A stretch of DNA of 64,000 nt from Paenibacillus mesophilus (GCF_005938385.1 NZ_VCRA01000009.1:124001-188000); one strand, 5' to 3'. Counted from the first letter of the stretch, positions 38,592 to 47,456 are shown. Notes: generated from the letters alone by a model not told the origin. A program made the numbers and translations.

Positions 38592-39932
38592 ATGCGAATC
38601 CACTATTGGAAAAGAAACGCCGCCTTGCTGCTTGCCTGCGCTTCGGTCGCCATGACGGCCGGCTGCGGAGGGGCGGACAAGGGGCAATCCGGGCAAGCCG
38701 CGGCCGATCCGGCCGCCGGAGCCTCGAAGAGTATCGATACGAGTCCGGTCACGCTGACGTTATTTCTCGACATGACCTTCGGACCGGAGGACAATGTGAA
38801 CAAGCTGATTATAGAGCCGGTCAAGAAGAAATATCCCCACATTATGTTAGAAGTAATCAAGCGGGCAAAAGGCTCGATGCTGACGGACCTGGTCGCGCAA
38901 GGCAAGACGCCCGACCTGATCTACAACTGGAGCGGAGAGCTTCCGGCCTACAAGGAGCTCGATCTGCTCTATGATTTGACGCCGCTCGCCAAGACGGCTC
39001 AGGTCGATCTGAACCGGTTCGATCCGGCAACGCTGGAATCGATCCGGCTCGCTTCCGGAGGGACGGCTCTGCACGCGCTGCCGTTCGAAGTAAGCGGACT
39101 CGCCATGTTCTACAACAAAGATTTGTTCGACAAATTCGGAGTCGCCTATCCGAAGGACGGAATGACCTGGGATCAGACCGTCGAGCTCGGCAAGAAGCTG
39201 TCGCGAGTAGAAGACGGCAAGCCGTACAGAGGGTTGAGCGCGGACGTAGTAGACAGGCTGGCGCAGTCGCTGTCGCTTACTTCTCTCGACGGAAAGTCGG
39301 AACGGGCTTCCGTCAATAACGATGGCTGGAAAAAAATATTCGATTTGGCCAAAACGATCTGGTCGCTGCCGAACAACAAGCCCGAGAAGCTGAACGATAC
39401 CGGGCAAAAAACGTTTCTGATCGACAAAACGCTCGCCCTTGCCCCGACCAACAACATTTTGTACGGATCGGCGCAATATTTGCATCCGAGCACCGGATTG
39501 AACTGGGACGTCGTGCAATATCCGAGCTTCAAGGAGCAGCCGAACGTGTTCGGTTACGTGATTACCCATGTGTTCGCCATTACGAAGACAAGCAAGCATA
39601 AGGAGCAGGCGATGCAGGTACTCGATGTTCTGACCTCGCCCGATGTTCAGCGCACGTCGGTCAGATGGCAAGCCCGCCTTACTCCGCTTAAGGACCCCGA
39701 ATTGCAGAAGCAGCTTGGGGCGGACGTAGATTACTTGAAGGATAAACATTTGACCGCATTTCTTATGAGCAAGCCGTCGGCTCCGGTCGTCTATTCCCGA
39801 TATGAAGGGACCGCAACCGGGATAACGCGTAAGAAGTTTGCCGAATATTTCGATGGGAAAGACGTCAATACCGCATTAAGGGAAGCCGAAGAGGAAATCA
39901 ATGCGGAAATCGCCAAGCTGAAGCAGAAATAA
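38592..39932 (+). CDS. family 1 extracellular solute-binding lipoprotein
   Basis: A 446-residue lipoprotein (lipobox MTAGC near residue 18-22). The fold is that of sugar ABC transporter binding proteins: DLIYNWSGELPAYKELDLLY, GTALHALPFEVSGLAMFYNK, and GMTWDQTVELGKKLS. Its ligand is probably an oligosaccharide. No permease or ATPase gene follows, so it must work with components encoded elsewhere, or serve a different role. The ATG follows AGGAAGGGGAACG. It is 26 bp before the beta-helix protein. Confidence 0.88.
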   Translation: MRIHYWKRNAALLLACASVAMTAGCGGADKGQSGQAAADPAAGASKSIDTSPVTLTLFLDMTFGPEDNVNKLIIEPVKKKYPHIMLEVIKRAKGSMLTDLVAQGKTPDLIYNWSGELPAYKELDLLYDLTPLAKTAQVDLNRFDPATLESIRLASGGTALHALPFEVSGLAMFYNKDLFDKFGVAYPKDGMTWDQTVELGKKLSRVEDGKPYRGLSADVVDRLAQSLSLTSLDGKSERASVNNDGWKKIFDLAKTIWSLPNNKPEKLNDTGQKTFLIDKTLALAPTNNILYGSAQYLHPSTGLNWDVVQYPSFKEQPNVFGYVITHVFAITKTSKHKEQAMQVLDVLTSPDVQRTSVRWQARLTPLKDPELQKQLGADVDYLKDKHLTAFLMSKPSAPVVYSRYEGTATGITRKKFAEYFDGKDVNTALREAEEEINAEIAKLKQK

Positions 39933-39958
39933 CGAATTCGCGGATGAGGTGATCGAAA

Positions 39959-41998
39959 ATGGCGGATAATCGGAAACAGGTTGGGCTAGAGCATGACGAA
40001 GAGCTGCAGCAAGGACACGCGATCAGCAGAAGAGGACTTCTGGCTTCCATCGGGGCGGCGGGTGTCGCTTTCGCCGCGGGAGGAATATGGCGCGCAGGTT
40101 ATACGGAGGCAAACGGTCAGACGACCGTCCAGCAAGCGACCTACGGCGTGCTGAACGTAAAGGAGCAGGGAGCGCTCGGCGACGGGGTGAACGACGATAC
40201 GGCAGCGGTCCAGAGTGCAATCGATCTATGCGCGGGAGGCGGCGGGGGAATCGTATTTCTTCCCCCGGGCATTTATAAATTGACGAATACATTGACGATG
40301 CGCTCCGGCGTTGCGCTGGAAGGAGCGGGTGTCGGGGCATGGGATATTCCTTTTCCTAATCGGACGAAGCAGCGGGCCGCGACCGAGCTGCGATTTACGG
40401 GGACCGGACCGAAATCGTATGAGGTGGCCTACGTCACGGATATGCATCCTTCCGGCGGCGTACTCGTCAATACGGATACGCTGCCGAATCACGCCGACTC
40501 GGCTTACCGGCTGACCAATTTCCGCAATGCGGACGCTTCCGGGAGCGGTCCGGCTTCGACAAAACCATTTTCCGTCGCCTTGTACGCCCCTAAAGGGTGC
40601 CAATTCGCCGCGATCCGCAATTTGCGCATTGTCCCTAATTTTAATGGCTTGGACGGGTACAACGACAAAAATACGTTTGCGCTCGGCGACGAATGGGACG
40701 TCGGCGTATTTCTCGACAATGCGCAGGATATCCTCGTACACAACGTGCAGATCGTCGGATACTGGAGAATTGCGGCGACTCTCATTACGGCCGGAAGCCT
40801 GGGCGCCGAAAATACGAATGCGGGAGCGGAGCGCAATCGGTTCTACGACTGTACGTTTCAAGGAGTGACAGGCTTATGCGTGCGGGGAGGCGACTTGTAC
40901 CGATCCACCGCATTCGGCGGTTCGGCTGGAAATTATACGCTGGAAATCCCTTGGTGGAGCAGCAGTCCGCTGCCGCAACAGGGCAAGGTGCGGCTCGCCA
41001 ACAAGGTATTCGATTACACGTCGACGACGGTATCCGGGGATCGCATCACATTACACGGGCTGTCGAGCAATCCGGCGGACACGGCGAATGTGGGAGACGA
41101 GGTCAGGCTGTCGCCGTACAGTACGGGATTTGCGGGCACCGCTTTCGTCAATTGCTACATAGGCGGTTTGGAGCATTCGTCCAAGCGGGCCGCGTGTCAT
41201 ACGGCGATCGGTATGGGTGTCTCCAAAAATATAGAGATGAGCGGGTACCCTTTGCGCGGATTCAAATTTATCTCCTGCACGATCCAAGGTCACGAGGATA
41301 TTTTGCTTCACCTGCATGATGCGTTCGATGTTCAATTCATAGGAAGCTACTTCGAATCCGGTGCCCGCTACGACGGGGTACTGGGAGGCGGGAGGATCAT
41401 CGCCGCGCCGTGGAGAAACAGTGCCGGAGCGAGGGGGCCGTATCCATGCGGGCAGACGAACAACATCTACTTTCTGGCAACGGAATTCAGCAGCGTCGAT
41501 AAAATGCCGAAGTTCAAGCGGCAGTCCGGGGTTCGCTATACGGACGGGGGATTTTTCCAGCCGCGTTATTCGTTCGACAGCTATGAAACGATGCCGCAGC
41601 GAACCGAGCAGGATTTCGTCCTCAAGGCGCCGAACAATCAGCGGGTCCGATTGCAGAACGGGGAAGGAAAGGATGCTTTGGGCATTACCCCGGGAGCGAA
41701 CATCGAAGTGCACGGCAATTTGAACAAAGTGAGCGGGTCGTTTATTGCGGAAAGCAACGATGGCCACGAGCTAAGGGTTAAAGGCGACGCCAAGCTCAAA
41801 ATATCGGCTGCCGGAACGGCCGACTTCGCAGGGGCGATCGTTCCGAAGACGGACAACACGGCAGATCTTGGCGCCGCGGGCAAGCGTTGGGCAAACGTTC
41901 ACGTTGCCGACGGAATTGTCATGACAACGCCCGACGGAACAGGAAAATACAAAGTTTACGTGGACAATGACGGACAATTGAGAACATCGCCGCTTTAG
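39959..41998 (+). CDS. Tat-exported right-handed beta-helix (pectate-lyase-like) protein
   Basis: A 679-residue protein. A Tat signal (SRRGLLASIGAAGVAFAAGG, a twin arginine at about residues 25-26) precedes a pectate lyase superfamily domain with VKEQGALGDGVNDDTAAVQS and GGGGGIVFLPPGIYKL. The C-terminal 60 residues, with GAIVPKTDNTADLGAAGKRW and ANVHVADGI, resemble phage tail-spike ends. It could degrade or bind a plant or capsule polysaccharide. The pairing with the solute-binding protein supports polysaccharide use. Confidence 0.83.
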   Translation: MADNRKQVGLEHDEELQQGHAISRRGLLASIGAAGVAFAAGGIWRAGYTEANGQTTVQQATYGVLNVKEQGALGDGVNDDTAAVQSAIDLCAGGGGGIVFLPPGIYKLTNTLTMRSGVALEGAGVGAWDIPFPNRTKQRAATELRFTGTGPKSYEVAYVTDMHPSGGVLVNTDTLPNHADSAYRLTNFRNADASGSGPASTKPFSVALYAPKGCQFAAIRNLRIVPNFNGLDGYNDKNTFALGDEWDVGVFLDNAQDILVHNVQIVGYWRIAATLITAGSLGAENTNAGAERNRFYDCTFQGVTGLCVRGGDLYRSTAFGGSAGNYTLEIPWWSSSPLPQQGKVRLANKVFDYTSTTVSGDRITLHGLSSNPADTANVGDEVRLSPYSTGFAGTAFVNCYIGGLEHSSKRAACHTAIGMGVSKNIEMSGYPLRGFKFISCTIQGHEDILLHLHDAFDVQFIGSYFESGARYDGVLGGGRIIAAPWRNSAGARGPYPCGQTNNIYFLATEFSSVDKMPKFKRQSGVRYTDGGFFQPRYSFDSYETMPQRTEQDFVLKAPNNQRVRLQNGEGKDALGITPGANIEVHGNLNKVSGSFIAESNDGHELRVKGDAKLKISAAGTADFAGAIVPKTDNTADLGAAGKRWANVHVADGIVMTTPDGTGKYKVYVDNDGQLRTSPL

Positions 41999-42079
41999 CC
42001 GCGAACAGCCGCCGCTCTTTCGAAAAAATGATTATACCAATACTGCCCCGTGTAAGCGGAGGCGCAATGGAATATAATG

Positions 42080-42116
42080 GAGATGGCTGCATGTATTGCG
42101 GCCGTCTCTTTTTTGA
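42080..42116 (+). terminator. terminator after the beta-helix gene
   Basis: AGATGGC pairs with GGCCGTCT (one mismatch), then CTTTTTTG. Confidence 0.55.
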
Positions 42117-42138
42117 ACATATGAAAGGATGATGTTAT

Positions 42139-42228
42139 ATGTCGATTGCATGGACTGGGAAAGTGGAACAAGCAGTATGCGCACCGGTTAAGGAAACGAA
42201 CAGATTGGCGGAAGCGCCGTCCGCGTAA
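42139..42228 (+). CDS. possible short peptide (29 aa)
   Basis: Reads MSIAWTGKVEQAVCAPVKET and ends NRLAEAPSA. AAAGGATGATG lies 6 nt before the ATG. It is 53 bp before rsgA. The peptide has no recognisable family. It may be a leader or chance. Confidence 0.3.
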   Translation: MSIAWTGKVEQAVCAPVKETNRLAEAPSA

Positions 42229-42281
42229 GAAAACGACGTGGCGGATGCCGCTTCCGCGAACATTACGGGAGGAATCCGCAT

Positions 42282-43346
42282 TTGAATATGAAACAATTGG
42301 GCTGGAAGCCTGAGATGGACGAACAGTTTCGCCGGATGGCCGAGCCGGGGGACGGATACGGCCGCATCGCGCTGGAGCATACGCATCTGTACCGGATTTA
42401 TACGGAACGCGGCGACATGCTGGCCGAATTGGCGGGCAAGTTGAGGCATCAGGCGCAAGGAAGAAACGATTACCCGGCAGTCGGAGACTGGGTCGTCATC
42501 CGGTACAGGGAAGCCGACAACCGGGCGACGATTCATGCGATCATGCCAAGGTTCAGCAAGTTTTCACGGAAAATGGCCGGACTGGTCACGGACGAGCAAA
42601 TTGTGGCGGCGAACGTCGACACGGTGTTTCTCGTCAATGCGCTCAATCAGGATTTCAATGTACGTCGGCTGGAGCGGTATATGGTGCTGGCATGGGAAAG
42701 CGGCGCAAGTCCGGTCGTCCTGCTGACGAAAGCGGATTTGTGCGGTGAAGCGGAACGGGCGGAGCGGGTTGCCGAAGCGGAAGCCGCGGCGATCGGCGTC
42801 CCTGTGCACGTCATCAGCGCGGCGCGCGGGGAAGGGCTGGAGCAGCTCGCGCCGTATCTTCACGAAGGGCAAACGGTTGCGCTTCTAGGCTCCTCGGGCG
42901 CAGGCAAATCGACGATCGTCAATGCCCTGTACGGCAAGGCGATCATGCAGGTGAGGGACATCCGGGAAGGCGACGACAAAGGCCGCCATACGACGACGCA
43001 CCGCGAGCTCGTGCTGCTGCCGGAAGGCGGGGTGCTGATCGATACGCCGGGCATGCGGGAGCTGCAGCTGTGGCATGCGGACGAAGGGCTGGACCACGGC
43101 TTCCGCGACGTTGAAGAGCTGGCGTCAAGCTGCCGCTTCGGCGATTGCGGTCACCGTCGGGAACCCGGCTGCGCCGTGCAGGAAGCGCTGCGCAGCGGCA
43201 AGCTGGCAGCAGACCGATACGACAGCTACCTGAAGCTGCAGAGGGAGCTTGCCTACTTGGCGCGGAAGGAAGATGCGGCGCTGCGCAGCAAAGAGAAGGA
43301 GCGCTGGAAAAAAATAAATATGGACATGCGGAAGAGCGGCAAGTAG
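42282..43346 (+). CDS. rsgA: ribosome small-subunit-dependent GTPase RsgA (RsgA-type)
   Basis: A 354-residue circularly permuted GTPase. The OB-fold at about residues 40-110 (AVGDWVVIRY), the order G4 (LLTKADL), G1 (LLGSSGAGKSTIVNAL), G3 (DTPGM), and the zinc motif CRFGDCGHRREPGC are all present. It helps mature 30S subunits and releases factors. It starts with TTG after GGGAGGAATC. Many Bacillales carry a main copy in the spo0-like cluster and a second copy; which one this is cannot be told. Confidence 0.95.
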   Translation: MNMKQLGWKPEMDEQFRRMAEPGDGYGRIALEHTHLYRIYTERGDMLAELAGKLRHQAQGRNDYPAVGDWVVIRYREADNRATIHAIMPRFSKFSRKMAGLVTDEQIVAANVDTVFLVNALNQDFNVRRLERYMVLAWESGASPVVLLTKADLCGEAERAERVAEAEAAAIGVPVHVISAARGEGLEQLAPYLHEGQTVALLGSSGAGKSTIVNALYGKAIMQVRDIREGDDKGRHTTTHRELVLLPEGGVLIDTPGMRELQLWHADEGLDHGFRDVEELASSCRFGDCGHRREPGCAVQEALRSGKLAADRYDSYLKLQRELAYLARKEDAALRSKEKERWKKINMDMRKSGK

Positions 43347-43407
43347 GCGGCCGTTCTTGCGTCATGTCCAGTCGGGGCTTATCGCAGACAGGGCGGTCGA
43401 CAAGAAA

Positions 43408-44781
43408 TCAGCCGCCCATGCGATGGGCTTGCGCATCGGTCGCAACCTCCATCAGCTTTACATAGAATGGATTGTCCTGCGGTGTTTTCCACTGCTGCAT
43501 GTAGATGAGCATCTGGTTTATGACTGTATCGAACTCGATAACGGTATTATCCATTCCCCGGGCAACAAGCGATTCGGCTTTTTCTTTCTGTTCCTTCGAT
43601 ATTTTTTTGCTCGTAAAGAAATTGTCGATGTAGCGCTGAACGCCCGCGGGTCCGCCTTTGCGCGGATAGGCCAGCTTTAAATTCAACAGATCGATCTGAT
43701 CCTTCTTGAAGTCTTTCGGGTTCAGCAGCGCGATGAGCGAATCGAGATCGCTTCGGCGCTTTTCCACTAGAGCCATGACCTCGTCCTCGGTCGCGTCCTT
43801 GCCGAAGGCGAAGAACAGCGCCGTATTGTCGAACTGCTCGGATATGGAGACGTGGGTAAGCTCATGCGCCAGAGAACCGAGACGTTCGGATGTGCCGCCG
43901 GGCGCGTTCATGTTGTGGTTGACTACATACTTCTCCGTTATTCCCCGGTCTTTTTCTTTCTGATTCGTAAAACGGGCTCCCGGACTGAAAGCCTCCAGGT
44001 GAATATCGTCCGCGTTTCCGAGCGCTTCGGCCAATATTTGCTTCGTTATGTCCGGGGTGTCCGCAGCGTTCATGATGGCCCTCAGCTGGTCCATCTCGTT
44101 CTGGAGCATTTCCTCCATTGCGCCGGGGACGGCGCGAAGCTCTCGTATGCATTCGCTGAATTCCGGATCGAGCGACATGTTGCTCAGGCCGGGAACGTCT
44201 TCTTTCACTTCTACAAGCGCGTCCTGACCTTCGCACAGCTTGGCGAACTTCTTCTTCGGATCGGCTTCGGCCATCGCTTCGCTTAATGGAGCAATTACGC
44301 GCTGCTCCTTGCCGATCTGCTCAAGCAGCCGGTCTACGCCGGCAATGCGATAAGGATGCGCCTTGGGATGCGCTTTGTAATCGTTGCATTCGCCCCGGAT
44401 GACGTCCAACTGCTCGTTGAGTTTCGCGTAGTTGTTTCTGGCGATTTTGCCGTAAGCGGCGAGCGCCGTGTCGACACCTTTTATTTTCATACGGAAGCGA
44501 TTTTTTACTTTCGTTTCCTGCTTGAAGCTGCTTGCATCGATCAATCTTTGAACGGTCGGCTTACCTGAAGGGGAGGCTGTTGGCTGCTCCGGCTTGCGTT
44601 GTATCGAATGCTCGATCATTCGTCCGACCGCACGGTTGCCCATCGTTCGCTGAGCCGTCCGCCAGTTGGCAAATGAGCCGATGGAGGCCGTTCCGAAACC
44701 GTCTTTATGGGTATTTGCAGAAGCGGCGGATTTGCGGGCCGACGAGGCCGCTTCCCTGTTCTTGTCTAGTTTCATTGACAT
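43408..44781 (-). CDS. zinc metallopeptidase-like protein with N-terminal GNRAV motif
   Basis: A 457-residue protein. Near residue 47 it has RTAQRTMGNRAVGRMI, a motif shared by effectors of extracellular contractile injection systems and DUF4157 toxins. A zinc-peptidase signature SLAHELTHVSI (HExxH, first histidine at residue 306) follows. No signal peptide is visible. The ATG follows GGGAGGG. The neighbours are rsgA and a MORN protein, and no injection-system genes are in the window. A role as an effector or toxin is inference. Confidence 0.7.
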   Translation of the reverse strand: MSMKLDKNREAASSARKSAASANTHKDGFGTASIGSFANWRTAQRTMGNRAVGRMIEHSIQRKPEQPTASPSGKPTVQRLIDASSFKQETKVKNRFRMKIKGVDTALAAYGKIARNNYAKLNEQLDVIRGECNDYKAHPKAHPYRIAGVDRLLEQIGKEQRVIAPLSEAMAEADPKKKFAKLCEGQDALVEVKEDVPGLSNMSLDPEFSECIRELRAVPGAMEEMLQNEMDQLRAIMNAADTPDITKQILAEALGNADDIHLEAFSPGARFTNQKEKDRGITEKYVVNHNMNAPGGTSERLGSLAHELTHVSISEQFDNTALFFAFGKDATEDEVMALVEKRRSDLDSLIALLNPKDFKKDQIDLLNLKLAYPRKGGPAGVQRYIDNFFTSKKISKEQKEKAESLVARGMDNTVIEFDTVINQMLIYMQQWKTPQDNPFYVKLMEVATDAQAHRMGG

Positions 44782-44911
44782 AATCCCTCCCGATATTCCT
44801 TATTATAACAAAAGCTTCCGATCGAAGCTTCATCGATGTTGTACATTCGTGTTTTAGCGAAGTTAACTTTTCCGAAACGATAACAAAAAAGAAGTTCAAG
44901 GAGAGTATGGC

Positions 44912-45844
44912 GTGAAGCTTTCCCATTTTGATTTTCTGCAAGCGGAACTCCCGCATCTGTACAAGATGGCAGCCCGTGCCGAGCGGACCTCGGCGAGCAA
45001 CCCGGCCGCCGCGCTATCGGATTTAAAGCATGCGGGCGACTGGCTGACGATGGATATCATGAAGCGCGAGGAACGAAACACAGAAGGACACGACCCGTAT
45101 GATCGGCTAGCCGAATTGGAACAGATGGAGCTGCTGAAGCCGGCTTTCATTACGTTGCTGAGGCGGCTAATGATGATGGACTTGAGAGAAAGCGAGCTTT
45201 TTCTGGAAGCCGGTACGGTGAAACAATGCTTGTACGGGATATACGATCTGACCTGCTGGTATTACACGACGTACGTGGACGACCGTTTCGCCGCCGAGCC
45301 GATGTATGTCGCGCCGACCGCCGGGAAGGGCGTCCTTGCGAATCAGGATAACGCTGAGCCCGCACCCGGACTCACGACTACCATCGAAATCGACGGCGCC
45401 CTGCGGGATATGGTATGGGAAGAAAGCACCGGGTTGACGGGCGACACCGGGTCGCGGCAGGATGAACGGGGAGGCAGCTACAGCGGCGAGACGCTGCACC
45501 GGCTTCGGCATGGCAAAGGGACTTATGTGTGGGCGGACGGGACCAAGTATGAGGGAGTCTGGTACCGGGATTTGGAGCATGGCCGGGGAACGAAGCTGTT
45601 CGCGAACGGCGACCGCTATACCGGTCAGTGGAGAGAAGGCTGCTTTCACGGCAAAGGCACATATGAGTGGGCGGACGGAACGGTTTATGAAGGCGAGTGG
45701 GACAATCATTTCGAGCATGGGCGCGGCCGGATAACGTACCCGGACGGTACGGTCCGGAACGGGTTCTGGTCATACGGTGAATTCGTCCATACGACGGATC
45801 GGCTGCATGGTACTATGGTTCAACCCGGGTCAACTGGGGTATGA
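44912..45844 (+). CDS. MORN-repeat protein
   Basis: A 310-residue protein. The N-terminal 170 residues are helical and not recognised. The C-terminal part has MORN repeats: SYSGETLHRLRHGKGTYV, KYEGVWYRDLEHGRGTKLF, RYTGQWREGCFHGKGTYEW, VYEGEWDNHFEHGRGRITY and a final strand, each with Y-x-G-x-W and H/HG. MORN repeats bind lipids or proteins at membranes. The start is GTG after CAAGGAGAG. It is divergent from the metallopeptidase gene. Confidence 0.82.
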   Translation: MKLSHFDFLQAELPHLYKMAARAERTSASNPAAALSDLKHAGDWLTMDIMKREERNTEGHDPYDRLAELEQMELLKPAFITLLRRLMMMDLRESELFLEAGTVKQCLYGIYDLTCWYYTTYVDDRFAAEPMYVAPTAGKGVLANQDNAEPAPGLTTTIEIDGALRDMVWEESTGLTGDTGSRQDERGGSYSGETLHRLRHGKGTYVWADGTKYEGVWYRDLEHGRGTKLFANGDRYTGQWREGCFHGKGTYEWADGTVYEGEWDNHFEHGRGRITYPDGTVRNGFWSYGEFVHTTDRLHGTMVQPGSTGV

Positions 45845-45859
45845 ATATAGTATACGGAA

Positions 45860-45902
45860 TGTGACAACGCTCACAGTTGCCGGACGAACCCGTTGATACA
45901 AT
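45860..45902 (+). promoter_or_regulatory. FNR box and promoter of the universal stress gene
   Basis: TGTGACAACGCTCACA (45860-45875) is a perfect TGTGA-N6-TCACA. TACAAT (45897-45902) is the -10. The start point expected at about 45909 puts the dyad centre at -41.5, as at fnr. Confidence 0.75.
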
Positions 45903-45938
45903 GGAACCAAATCCAATTTCCGATAAGAGGTGTCCGTC

Positions 45939-46382
45939 ATGCCATTTCAACATGTACTAGTCGCATACGACGGTTCGGCCCAAGCGCAGTCCGCGCTGGA
46001 CCGGGCCGCGGATCTCGTCCGTTCGACGCCGGGTGCGCGTCTGTCGATCGCCCATGTATACCAAATTCCTAATTTCGTCGTCGGCGAAGCGGTTGTCGTA
46101 GCTCCCGTGCGTATGGAGCTGGAGGAGATGTCGGAGTCCGAGCATATTCTGGAAGAGGCTAGAGCCCGTGCATCAGGGGTCCCGGTTGCGGCTTCGGCGC
46201 TCCTTCAGGGAGATCCGGCCCAGGCTCTGCTGGAATATGCCGACGAACAGGGAGCGGACCTTATCGTGATCGGCAGCAGAGGCCTCGGGACGCTGAAAGA
46301 GCTGTTTCTCGGCAGCGTGAGCCACTATGTCGTACAGCATGCGAAAATACCGGTTCTCGTCATCAAAGCGCCGCGCGAGTAG
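45939..46382 (+). CDS. universal stress protein UspA family
   Basis: A 147-residue Usp. The fold VLVAYDGSAQAQSALDRAA is at the start and the ATP-binding GSRGLGTLKELFLGSVSH is near the end. The family binds ATP and is made in stasis or oxygen loss. The ATG is preceded by AAGAGGTG. The perfect FNR box upstream makes it a probable member of the FNR regulon. Confidence 0.93.
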   Translation: MPFQHVLVAYDGSAQAQSALDRAADLVRSTPGARLSIAHVYQIPNFVVGEAVVVAPVRMELEEMSESEHILEEARARASGVPVAASALLQGDPAQALLEYADEQGADLIVIGSRGLGTLKELFLGSVSHYVVQHAKIPVLVIKAPRE

Positions 46383-46562
46383 GCATGTGACCGGCCTCCC
46401 CAAAAATAGTTTGCGCCTACGGGACATTTGTACAGTCCGCCATAGCCAATGTCTCATATGGTAGATCGTGTGGTTGGAACCTCTTAGTGAAGCGATGGCG
46501 CAGCGGGTCGGTTCCTTGGAGGATCGCAAATCACCGCATAATGGAATTAGGGAGGACTGCAC

Positions 46563-46700
46563 ATGGGATTCGGAGTAGGCGGCGTTGGTTGCGGCGTAGG
46601 CGGAGTCGGAGGAGTCGGAGGTCTGTTCACTTCTACGGGCATCATTCTGGTGTTGTTCATCTTGCTGGTAATTATTCTCCGCGGCACCGGCATCTGCTAA
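46563..46700 (+). CDS. YjcZ-like small sporulation-associated protein (45 aa)
   Basis: Reads MGFGVGGVGCGVGGVGGVGG, then a hydrophobic helix with TGIILVLFILLVIILRG, then TGIC. The Gly-rich start and the IVLFILLVI helix match the YjcZ/SscA group of Bacillales sporulation and spore-coat small proteins. The ribosome site AGGGAGGA is 6 nt before the ATG, and a strong terminator follows. It is a stand-alone gene. Confidence 0.7.
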   Translation: MGFGVGGVGCGVGGVGGVGGLFTSTGIILVLFILLVIILRGTGIC

Positions 46701-46718
46701 TCAGTACCACGGGCTGAA

Positions 46719-46751
46719 AACCGGGTGGTCAACCGCCCGGTTTTTTCGTTT
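46719..46751 (+). terminator. terminator after the YjcZ-like gene
   Basis: CCGGGTGG-tca-ACCGCCCGG (one mismatch) and TTTTTTCG. Confidence 0.8.
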
Positions 46752-46904
46752 TTTTTGCCGAGAGGTTTGTCGAATTTGTTGCGGTTGATCCGAAAAACGT
46801 CGGCATGTGTCTAAAAATAGGTATAAAGGAGGATGTAAAGCGAAGTGCCCCTCCATTATTCTTATAATAAGGAATCGACAAAAAAGACGCCAAAACTTCG
46901 AGAA

Positions 46905-47022
46905 CTTCACGATACTGGCAAACCCGGCGAAAGCCGGCGACGCAAAGCTAAAGGGGCTAAAGTCTTAGGTCGCTCTCGACCGAGCCACGCCAGCCAGCTG
47001 CCGAACGAAACGAATTGAAGTT
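46905..47022 (+). ncRNA. c-di-GMP-I (GEMM) riboswitch
   Basis: The aptamer core is visible: GGCAAACCCGGCGAAAGCC, then GGCGACGCAAAGCTAAAGGG, GGCTAAAG, and the 3' CAGCCAGCTGCCGAA. GAAA is the tetraloop of P1b, and ACGCAAAGC plus the receptor side are conserved. AACTTC (46903-46908) can close a helix with GAAGTT (47017-47022), just before seven Ts. It lies 85 bp before the start of a 97-residue unknown protein. Confidence 0.88.
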
Positions 47023-47106
47023 TTTTTGTTTTGGATATAAGGATCGGAGGCTTACCGAAGCATCGCAACGGAGGGACTAATAACGAAGGCAAAGGAGTTG
47101 GAACTG

Positions 47107-47400
47107 ATGGAAGGTGGGCTCAAGTGCGCGGAACACGGTTTTTATATGAAGCTGTGCGACGATTTTTTCGGCATGTACTACTCCTCGGAAGGGCCGAAGC
47201 TGTTTTTCAACCGCGATAAATACCGGTTGACCGATTCGAGATGGGACGTGGAGCTCGTCATCGGGCGCAAAAACAATTTGTTTATTTTTTACTGGCAGGG
47301 CGAAGTGAAAATATCGTTCCGCTTCAGCAAAAACCAGGACTCGATCATTCAGCTGTACCGGCTCTTGCAGGAGCATGTCTCCTCCAAGCGAACCTATTGA
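47107..47400 (+). CDS. small unknown protein under a c-di-GMP riboswitch
   Basis: A 97-residue protein: MEGGLKCAEHGFYMKLCDDF, then YSSEGPKLFFNRDKYRLTDS, WDVELVIGRKNNLFIFYWQG and a C-terminal helix. It has two cysteines near the start and a strand-rich middle and no signal peptide, so it is probably soluble. AAAGGAG lies 9 nt before the ATG. I do not recognise the family. The riboswitch makes it a probable part of a c-di-GMP-controlled process such as motility, biofilm or sporulation. Confidence 0.8.
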   Translation: MEGGLKCAEHGFYMKLCDDFFGMYYSSEGPKLFFNRDKYRLTDSRWDVELVIGRKNNLFIFYWQGEVKISFRFSKNQDSIIQLYRLLQEHVSSKRTY

Positions 47401-47411
47401 TACATAGCAAA

Positions 47412-47456
47412 AAAAGTCCCGTATTCCGCTCTTATGGGGATACCGGGGCTTTTTTC
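47412..47456 (+). terminator. terminator after the riboswitch-controlled gene
   Basis: AAGTCCCGTATTCC with GGGGATACCGGGGCTT, then TTTT; imperfect but strong. Confidence 0.7.

Noticed and set aside
46842..47018. 57-codon frame through the riboswitch region starting near a GGAGG
   Set aside because: The region is explained by the conserved GEMM aptamer; the encoded peptide is low in meaning (basic, no family), and the spacing from the ribosome site is poor.
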